This document shows positions 25,981 through 33,300 of a stretch of 64,000 nucleotides of DNA, piece by piece. Both the position numbers and the translations under genes were made by a program. The stretch covers positions 103,340-167,339 of the forward strand of contig CAAGAX010000060.1 of NCBI GenBank assembly GCA_900767915.1, read 5' to 3'. This stretch comes from Acholeplasmatales bacterium. GTDB taxonomy: Bacteria > Bacillota_I > Bacilli_A > Acholeplasmatales > Anaeroplasmataceae. Every line of letters starts with the position of its first letter. Position 1 is the first letter of the stretch. Under the pieces are notes generated by a model. The model worked only from the letters and a program-made list of their open reading frames with translations. It was not told the origin of the DNA and did no database searches.

Positions 25981-27276
25981 ATGAATGATGATTTTAGATT
26001 TTTAAGTAAATATGTTGCTAAACAATTTTATAAAATATTTAAAATAAATTTAACTACTAATTCATTTGAAATATTAAAGGACAATGATAGTGATAAGGAA
26101 ATTTACCTAAATATTACTAATGTAGATGAGTTTTTTAATAAATATATTAATGGTGGATATGTATATAATGATGATTTAGACATTGTTAAAGAAAAACTTA
26201 ATGTGAAATTTATTAGAAATTATTTTAGTATATTGAGTGAAGAGCTTGATTGCTGGTATAGAAGAATAGTTAATGATACCTATAAATGGACTGTTGCTAA
26301 AGTTATTAAAGCTCCTGAATTTACTTTAGATAATCAAATTGTTTTTCTTATTATGCAGGATAATGATGTTCCTATTAGAACAAAAATTAATACTAGAATT
26401 TTAGATGAATATAAAATATTAAAGTCAATAACTAAAATATTTGTTAATATGCAAATAATTGATTTAGAAACTGATACTTATATTGATTATATAAAAAATG
26501 AATATAATGAGAAGGTTCCTAAAACTGGTCATGCATCAACTGATTTAAAAAATTTTGTTAATTTCTTGATTAGAGCTGAATATAAAAAGGATGCATTAGA
26601 ATTTGTTAATTTAGATAATTTAGCTGAAAGAATAAGAGGCAATTCTTATATTACCTATGAGGTTATGGGACTTAATTTAGGCTGGGTTAGATTAGCTATT
26701 TTTCCTATTTTAGATTATAAAAATGATAAGCTTACTAATGTTATTTTTGCGGTTAGTAATATTAATGAACAAAAGTGTAATGAGGAAAATTTAAAGAGGC
26801 TTTCTTATACTGATGGATTAACTGGCTTATTTAATCGTTATAGCTTTGAAATTGATTTAAAAAAATTTGAAGCTGACTTAGCATCTTGTGTTGTAATTTC
26901 TATAGATATTAATAATCTTAAATTTTTTAATGATACCTATGGACATAATACTGGTGATGAGTTAATTAAAAGGGCTTCATTAGCTTTATATAATGTTTTA
27001 GCTGGTTATGGTAGAATATATAGAACTGGTGGAGATGAATTTATAGCGCTAATTCGTTATGAGAATGATATTATTTCTTTAATTAATTCTATTAATAAGG
27101 AAATAGATGAAGGAAATAAAAATAAGGAACTTAAGCTTTCTGTTTCTATTGGATATGCTTTATATAAAAATCACACTGATTTAAGTATCCATGATTTAAT
27201 TGAAGTAGCAGATAAAGAAATGTATGAAGTAAAGAAGAAATTTTATACTGAAAACAAGCTTTTTCAATATAGATAA
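25981..27276 (+). CDS. GGDEF-domain diguanylate cyclase
   Basis: 431 residues, SD GTGAGGT. No membrane segment. An N-terminal PAS-like sensor region (about 1-275) includes two similar halves with WYRR/ WVRLAIFPI-type strands. A GGDEF domain follows from about residue 275: SYTDGLTGLFNRYSFE, DINNLKFFNDTYGHNTGDEL and the active site RTGGDEFIALI (about 346-356). All catalytic residues (the Asp of DIN, GGDEF) are present, so synthesis of c-di-GMP is expected. No RxxD inhibitory site is visible at the normal place. In low-GC reduced genomes c-di-GMP enzymes are uncommon, so it is notable. Confidence 0.9.
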   Translation: MNDDFRFLSKYVAKQFYKIFKINLTTNSFEILKDNDSDKEIYLNITNVDEFFNKYINGGYVYNDDLDIVKEKLNVKFIRNYFSILSEELDCWYRRIVNDTYKWTVAKVIKAPEFTLDNQIVFLIMQDNDVPIRTKINTRILDEYKILKSITKIFVNMQIIDLETDTYIDYIKNEYNEKVPKTGHASTDLKNFVNFLIRAEYKKDALEFVNLDNLAERIRGNSYITYEVMGLNLGWVRLAIFPILDYKNDKLTNVIFAVSNINEQKCNEENLKRLSYTDGLTGLFNRYSFEIDLKKFEADLASCVVISIDINNLKFFNDTYGHNTGDELIKRASLALYNVLAGYGRIYRTGGDEFIALIRYENDIISLINSINKEIDEGNKNKELKLSVSIGYALYKNHTDLSIHDLIEVADKEMYEVKKKFYTENKLFQYR

Positions 27277-27296
27277 TAATAGGCAATAGGTGAAAT

Positions 27297-27785
27297 ATGG
27301 TTTATGTTGTTAGAATTAAAGCTGTTTCTTTATGCTTAGGTATTAGAAGAGCTAATGTAATTTATATAAAGCTATCTAATGATGAATATGATTTATCTAG
27401 CCTTGAGCATCCTTTGAAGCTTTTTAAGAATATAAAGCTTAATAATAATGAAATTGAGATTTTAGGTAAAAAGAAATTATTAAAAGTAGGAGAAGAGGTC
27501 TTTTTTTATAATAATAAAAAGGTTGTTGTTAATAATGGTGATTCTATTGAAGAGGTTACCTTAGGAGCGATGATTTTACCTCTTGATATTGAAATGAAGG
27601 ATTATTATATTGATGCGATTAATAATGGCTTTTTATTTGATCAATGGAATGGAGAATTTGAATATTTATTAGGCATGATGTATGAGCTAGATCAAAATGA
27701 TTTTAATCATAGTAATGAATATTATAATATAGCTTTAAAAAAAGGATTTAAATTTAAACTATTGAAAAATGAATATGTGAGTTAA
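27297..27785 (+). CDS. hypothetical protein, downstream of the GGDEF gene
   Basis: 162 residues; SD AGGTG and the ATG 20 nt after the GGDEF stop. No signal peptide or membrane helix. A beta-rich first half (EIEILGKKKLLKVGEEVFFY) is followed by an acidic helical part containing GMMYELDQNDFNHSNEYYNI, which resembles one Sel1/TPR-like hairpin. I do not recognise the family. Close spacing and a terminator right after it suggest a two-gene unit with the cyclase. Confidence 0.6.
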   Translation: MVYVVRIKAVSLCLGIRRANVIYIKLSNDEYDLSSLEHPLKLFKNIKLNNNEIEILGKKKLLKVGEEVFFYNNKKVVVNNGDSIEEVTLGAMILPLDIEMKDYYIDAINNGFLFDQWNGEFEYLLGMMYELDQNDFNHSNEYYNIALKKGFKFKLLKNEYVS

Positions 27786-27822
27786 AAAATACCTAGTTTT
27801 AGTTATTAAAATTAGGTATTTT
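27786..27822 (+). terminator. terminator after the GGDEF unit
   Basis: AAAATACCTA (27786-27795) pairs with TAGGTATTTT (27813-27822), with inner TTTTA/TAAAA pairing and a T-run. Confidence 0.75.
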
Positions 27823-27852
27823 TTAGTGTACCGGGCATGCTATTATTAAAAC

Positions 27853-28113
27853 AGTAAAGGCAAATAAGAAAGAAAAACATTGATAAAATGACATCTTATC
27901 AATTAGATGTATACTTTTATGAACATAAGAAAAATCATTACTGTAATAATGAACAAAGCTTCTAAAACAAGACCATAAGAAGAGTTTATATTCCAAAATA
28001 TAATGATAAATTAAGATACTAGGAATACTAACTATAGTTAATAGAGTAATAGAATAGGCTATAGTTCAAAGATTATTATTAATATACAAAAAGACCTGAT
28101 AATTAATCATGTT
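27853..28113 (+). pseudogene. ltrA: group II intron reverse transcriptase/maturase relic
   Basis: In three shifted frames the DNA reads TVKANKKEKH, then IDKMTSYQLDVYFYEHKKN, then RRVYIPKYNDKLRY and LGILTIVNRVIE-stop-AIVQRLL. This succession is the N-terminal LtrA-type RT pattern (VKANKGSAGIDGMT, the strand RRVEIPKPNGGVR and LGIPTVIDRVIQQAI). At least three frameshifts and two stops show it is dead. The catalytic YxDD, maturase and HNH parts are gone, and no domain V hairpin is seen, so the ribozyme is also lost. Confidence 0.75.
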
Positions 28114-28307
28114 TAATTAGCCTAAAGGCAGGGACAAGAGGATTTGAATAGGATGTAAGATTCATCATATCCTTTTATTAATTTCGATAGTATAACCAAG
28201 TAGTTCCTTTTTTGCTAACTTTTAAAATGATTATGACAAATAAAATTAAATTTCCACCTTTATGTATATAGTATAATGAAACTGATGATAATATCATGAA
28301 CACTTAA
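28114..28307. other. gene-free part of the second accessory patch
   Basis: About 190 bases with stops in all frames; a short TTAATCATGTTTAATTAGCC repeat-like stretch but no supported feature. Confidence 0.4.
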
Positions 28308-28517
28308 ATGGTATTAGCTAAAGATGACCTAACACAATCCACCTTTATTAATGGACCTCTAAGAACAGGAAAGACACTTCTAAATATATATCTCACTTTA
28401 GCTAGTAAAGAAAGCTTTATTGAAGAGTTAGAAAAGAATTTTTTAGACAATGAGTCGAATGCTAACTTAAAAAAACACGACGCTATAAATAAAAATTTCC
28501 ATCTACCTTTAAAATAA
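28308..28517 (+). pseudogene. remnant with a P-loop, unknown family
   Basis: 69 codons, no SD. FINGPLRTGKTLLNIYL contains a Walker A-like GPLRTGKT. The rest is polar and ends exactly in the first operator copy of the next gene. Perhaps the stub of another mobile-element ATPase; the evidence is only the P-loop. Confidence 0.3.
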
Positions 28518-28554
28518 AGGTAAAAATAATTTACATACCTTTAAAATAAAGGTA
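28504..28554. promoter_or_regulatory. twin palindromic operators of the HipBST-like locus
   Basis: TACCTTTAAAATAAAGGTA occurs at 28504-28522 and again identically at 28536-28554. Each is a 7-8 bp inverted repeat (ACCTTT/AAAGGT), and the copies are 32 bp apart, about three helical turns. The second lies between the -35 and -10 boxes. Confidence 0.8.
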
Positions 28555-28558
28555 TAAT
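28530..28558 (+). promoter_or_regulatory. sigma-A promoter of the toxin-antitoxin locus
   Basis: TTTACA (28530-28535), 17-nt spacer filled by the operator palindrome, TATAAT (28553-28558). Confidence 0.8.
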
Positions 28559-28577
28559 AAGATTGAGGGGTGTTAAG

Positions 28578-29123
28578 ATGGAGAATAAGTATATTATTCC
28601 AGCATATTTGACAAAAGATGATATAAAGAGGATAAGGGAAAATTTGAAATTGACGCAAAAAGAATTTTCTGGGTTGATATCTACATCTAAATCAACGGTT
28701 GAAAGATGGGAAATGTCTAATGATAAAATTTCTGGACCTATAGTTGGTTTTTTATATATGCTTGAAAATAATATTGCTGACTACAAAAAGCTAATTATTC
28801 CAGCTAAATCTCTTCCACTGCGATTATATTATATGTATAAGCAATATATTTGTACAATAATTGATGTAGATGACAATTTTATGAAAATTGAAATACATAA
28901 TTATACTAATAAAGTAATGTTTAGGGCTTTTGGTGTAAATGAAAATCCAACCTATAATGATTATAAAGATTTTTTAAAGGAAAGATGTTTTCCTGAAACA
29001 AGAGATAAGATGAAGCTTGTACTAAATGACTTAGGATTACCATTTTATGATCCGTTCATGATAATAAAGAAGACTGAAGGTAGAATGGCAGATGACGATT
29101 TCTGGATAAAAATAGAGGAGTAA
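28578..29123 (+). CDS. XRE antitoxin with C-terminal HipA N-subdomain (HipB-HipS fusion-like)
   Basis: 181 residues from the ATG at 28578 (SD GAGGGGTG; TTG 28563 is upstream of it). Residues 10-70 are a helix-turn-helix (LKLTQKEFSGLISTSKSTVE). Residues 80-181 resemble the N-terminal subdomain of HipA kinases: short strands, then FRAFGVNENPTYNDYKDF, LGLPFYDPFMII and the end EGRMADDDFWIKI. In HipBST loci that subdomain is a separate antitoxin (HipS) beside HipB and kinase HipT; here DNA-binding and HipS-like parts appear fused. The kinase gene follows 3 nt after the stop. Twin operators in the promoter indicate autoregulation. Confidence 0.7.
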   Translation: MENKYIIPAYLTKDDIKRIRENLKLTQKEFSGLISTSKSTVERWEMSNDKISGPIVGFLYMLENNIADYKKLIIPAKSLPLRLYYMYKQYICTIIDVDDNFMKIEIHNYTNKVMFRAFGVNENPTYNDYKDFLKERCFPETRDKMKLVLNDLGLPFYDPFMIIKKTEGRMADDDFWIKIEE

Positions 29124-29126
29124 AAT

Positions 29127-29939
29127 ATGATAGAACTTTTTGACAGGATGTAAAAACAAATGATCGACAATCTTCAAAAGGAAACCAGCTTAAGTGGTAT
29201 AATAATAGCTTTTGGGATAAAGCGGATTATTTAGGCTATGAAGGCTTATCCGAATATGTGATTTCCAAATTACTTTCATTGTCAAATCTTAGCCCTAATG
29301 AATTTGTGAATTATGAATTGGAAGAAATAAAATATAAAAATAAAGTATATAATGGTGTTAAAAGTTTGAATTTTTTAGAAGAAAATTGGCAAATAATCAC
29401 ATTAGAAAGACTATTTAAAAATACTATGAAAAAAAGCCTTAATGAAATGTTATGGTTGATAAATGAACCAAAAAAAACGTCTTGAATTTTTAGTAGACAA
29501 TGTAAAAAAAATAACAAAAATACAAAATTTTGGCGTATATATGAATAAATTATTAACAATAGATGCATTGTTTTTAAACGAAGATAGGCATACACATAAT
29601 ATCGCAGTTCTAATGAATGACAAGCAAGAATATAAATTATGCCCAATTTTTGATAATGGAGCAGGATTATTATCTGATATAATGATAGATTATTCTTTAG
29701 ATGGTGATATATATGAGGAAATTGGTTCTGTTAATGCTAAAACTATATCTTTGAGTTTTGATGAAGCACTTCATGCATCCGAGGTATTATATGGAATGAA
29801 TTTTGAACCTAGGTTTTCAAAAGATGATGTTATGAAGATACTATATAGTAAAGATGTTAATATTTATTCTGAAAAAATAAGGGAAAAAGTTGAAAGAATA
29901 CTTTTTGAGCAAATGAGAAAATATAATTATCTATTCTAA
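29127..29939 (+). pseudogene. HipA/HipT-like Ser/Thr kinase toxin with two frameshifts
   Basis: Starts ATG 29127 and reads MIELFDRM-stop. A one-base shift at about 29145-29147 opens DVKTNDRQSSKGNQLKW up to TGA 29483-29485. A second shift at the A8 tract 29470-29477 opens the rest to 29939. Joined, they give about 270 residues of a HipA-like kinase: substrate region YKNKVYNGVKSLNF, catalytic loop LNEDRHTHN (Asp, His, Asn) and metal motif FDNGAG (DFG equivalent). All catalytic residues are intact, so damage is confined to the two slips. It may be dead or switch on and off by slippage at A8. No full-length product as sequenced. Confidence 0.75.
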
Positions 29940-30056
29940 TAATAATTAATTAGTAACGTCGAATTATTATTTTAGAAGAAATATAATGAATTTACTATTT
30001 GATTGATTATAGCTTTTGCGAAATAAGGCAAGTAAACCAAAATAAAATGTATAAAA

Positions 30057-30080
30057 AAATCCAGCTATAAAGCTGGATTT
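30057..30080 (-). terminator. terminator of tRNA-Trp
   Basis: AAATCCAGCT-ataa-AGCTGGATTT, 10 bp perfect; on the minus strand a run of T follows. It may serve both directions. Confidence 0.8.
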
Positions 30081-30116
30081 TCTAATATCTACTATACTTA
30101 GTAGTAACTATTAAAT

Positions 30117-30191
30117 TGGCAGGGGCAGAAGGATTCGAACCCTCACTAACGGTTTTGGAGACCGGCTTGCTACCATTGACAATATGCCCCT
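30117..30191 (-). tRNA. tRNA-Trp (anticodon CCA)
   Basis: 75 nt with encoded CCA. The acceptor stem AGGGGCA/TGCCCCT is perfect, discriminator G, D-stem TTGT/GCAA, T-stem GAGGG/CCTTC. The anticodon loop CTCCAAA gives CCA. The outermost anticodon-stem pair is a C-U mismatch. There is no sign of a UCA (TGA-reading) Trp tRNA, consistent with TGA as stop. Confidence 0.93.
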
Positions 30192-30210
30192 ATGATTTGT
30201 TTCCCTTGTT

Positions 30211-30239
30211 AGTATATCATAATAAAATTCTTATTTCAA
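30211..30239 (-). promoter_or_regulatory. promoter of tRNA-Trp
   Basis: On the minus strand TTGAAA (30239-30234), 17 nt, TATACT (30216-30211), about 20 nt before the tRNA. Confidence 0.7.
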
Positions 30240-30246
30240 GAAAAAA

Positions 30247-30266
30247 ATTCATTTTTAAAAATGAAT
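30247..30266. repeat. 20-bp perfect palindrome
   Basis: ATTCATTTTTAAAAATGAAT, between the divergent tRNA-Trp promoter and the promoter of the 1583-residue gene. Confidence 0.5.
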
Positions 30267-30275
30267 GTACTATTA

Positions 30276-30304
30276 TTGTAAAAAATACATTTTAATTGTA
30301 TAAT
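30276..30304 (+). promoter_or_regulatory. promoter of the CvpA-like giant gene
   Basis: TTGTAA (30276-30281), 17-nt spacer, TATAAT (30299-30304). Confidence 0.65.
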
Positions 30305-30314
30305 TAAAATGTAT
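30285..30314. repeat. 13-bp perfect inverted repeat centred on the -10 box
   Basis: ATACATTTTAATT-GTAT-AATTAAAATGTAT. It covers the spacer, the -10 and the likely start site, so it is an operator candidate for the following gene. Confidence 0.6.
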
Positions 30315-30332
30315 GTAAAGGAGATGTTATTA

Positions 30333-33300
30333 ATGACTATTGATGGTATTTGGTTTTCAATTATTCCTACTATATTATTCATTTTATTTTTACTAATAGG
30401 AATATTATTTGGAATGATAAGAGGCTTTAGAAAAAGCTTAATATTAGCTATTCAGGCTTGTGTTATTTTTATTGGTTGCTTGATTGCCTATTTGATTATT
30501 GTTAATAATCCTAATACAGATACAAGAATTGTAAGTATTATTAATAATTTTATGGGTGAAAATGGATTACAAAATTCATTTGGAGTATCTTCAGACTGTA
30601 ATAGCTTTAAGGAAATATTAATTCAATATATTCCTAAGCAAATGAATATGGGTGATGGAATAGCTTTAATATTAAAGGATAATGGTGCATATTTAGTTAG
30701 TATTGTTAACTTAGTATATCATATTGTATTTGCCTTATTATTCTTTATTGCTTATCTATTACTAGTATTTATATTCTATATAGTATATTTGATAGCATAT
30801 CCAGAAAGAAGACATAAGGAAAAAATAATAAAGAAAAATTTAGAAACAGATCCGAATAAAAAATATAAGCCACATAGAGGCTTTGGAGCCGTAGTAGGTG
30901 GTATTAGAGGATTTGTATCAGGCTTCATTTTAGTTTCCTTAGTTGGTAGTATATTCTATATTGCTGGTGGTACAGGTGAAAAAGAATATGAATCATATGA
31001 TTGGGGAGATGAATCATTAAATCAAGGATATTCAGTTTATCAAGCATTAGGAAGCTATGGTAATACTGGAATATTTAAAGTTTTAAACAATATTAAAAAT
31101 AAAGATAATGTCCCTTTTTATTTTTTTGCGGCTAATCTTGTTTTTAGTGGTAATGATGTTGAAAATAACAGTAATAATTTAGTTCTTACTAGGGATTTAG
31201 GAGAATTATCTATTTTTTCTAGAAATACATTTGATTTATTAGTTAAATATGGCAGGGATGATTTAAAGGAAGCTATGAAAAATCCTGGCGAAAATAATTC
31301 TAATTTAAATAATACTATTACAAAAATTTATAAAAACCCTGAATTTCAAAATGAGTTCAATGCTTTAATTGATAACTTCAATACTAATACTTATTTTATT
31401 AATATGACATTCTCAGTAGTTGATTCATTTGCAAGTCATTTAGATCAAATTAATATAAATGATGATAGTAATAAAGATGCATATGAATTATTAAATGTTT
31501 TATTTAATTCTAATTATAAAAGTGATTATATTCCTGAAGATAAGGATAGCGATGTTGTTTCTACTTTAAAGCCTAGTATGCTTTTAAATAAGGAAGACGT
31601 AAAGGCTACATTTAATTTAATCTTTGATTTATTATCACAAGAAACAACAAATGATTCTGTATATGATTCAGTGAATTTAACTACTGTTGCATTAGAAAAT
31701 ATAAAGGATTTATCAGTACTTAATACTGATAATAAGAGCCAATTAAATCCTGTTTTTGAAAGATTATATACTTATTTATCTAATAAATATTTAACTAATG
31801 ATAATACTAATGATACTACATTATTATCTACTTCATATTTATTAGAAGATACTAATAGTGAATCAATAGATTGGATTGATGAATTAAATAATGCTATAAG
31901 TGCTATTAGTTCAAGCTTAAAGCTATTTAAATCAGTATATGTACCAGGAAGTAGTGATTCGATTCCAGTTCAAATTGTTACTAGCTTATATAATATTTTT
32001 GATACTTCAAATGATAAATATACTGAGAATAATGAATTATATGGTTCTATAGTTGATAGGTTAGCTAATTCTAAATTATTAGGAAAGGTATTTGCTACAA
32101 ACTATATTACATCATCAGTTATTAACTTTTTAAATTCAATATCTAATAATGCTAATGTTTATGTTCCAAAGAAAATAAATTATTGTAATACTGAATCTGA
32201 TGGAAAAATCGTATATGGTGAAATATATAATTTATTTAAAGGAATAGAAAGTATATTAAAAAATAAAGAATCAAAAAATGTTGTATTAAAATTAGTTGAT
32301 AGTCAATCTTTAGAAAATAATGATATAAAGACTTTATGTACATCATTATTATCTAATGATGAATTAACATTAAACTATTTACTTGATTCTCAAATTGTTT
32401 CATCAGCATTATCTGCAGTTGTATTTGGTTTAAAAATTGATAATGGTTTTTCTTTAGTATTCCCAAATTCAAGTAAAAAAATTATTGATGGAAAAACTGT
32501 AAATTTAATTGATTCTAATGAAGTAAAGAGAGTAATAAGAATTATCCCTTCATTAGTTGATAATGTACTAAATACTGATGATTCCACTAAAGGTATTCTA
32601 TCATTTGCTACTAATAATAAGGAAAATATAGCAAAAAGTAATATTTTATGTGCTACAGTTGCTAATTATCTTATTCATAATTTACCAGAAAATATTAGTG
32701 ATGTATTAGTTATTAATGATACATTAAAGAAAGATGATATAATAAATAATCTAGATTGTTCTAATGAAAATAGCTTATGGCCTAAGGAAATATCTAGTAT
32801 ATTAGAAATATTTGATTCAGTTATAGATATCGATAATGTAGATTTAAACGATTCAAAAGCATTGGAAAGTGCTTTATTAAATGAGATTAAAAATTTAAAT
32901 AAGCCAAATAAAAATGATAATAATTTAACTAATTTGGATGTTATATATAAAAGTAGTATTTTAAAAGATTCTCTATCTAAGCAATTAGATTCTAAATTAA
33001 CAAGTGATATTGTTGATGAAGAAACTAAGAAATTAGTAAAAACAGATGGTATTTATAACAAAGCTGAATTATCACATTTAGTAGATGTAATAAATGAAAT
33101 GGATATTGATTTAAATAATACATCTGAAATTAATACAATAGTTATAAATGAGGTAAAGAATTTAAATAAAGCTTCAACTACTAATCCAACAAAGACAAAA
33201 CTAGATGTAATGTATTCTTCAACATTAATAACATCAGCTTTATCTAAGCAATTAGATTCTAAATTAACAAGTGATATTGTTGATGAAGAAACTAAGAAAT

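Noticed and set aside
28308..28517. An intact ATP-binding protein gene because of GPLRTGKT.
   Set aside because: Only 69 codons, no SD, no Walker B, and its end lies in the next gene's operator; kept only as a low-confidence remnant.
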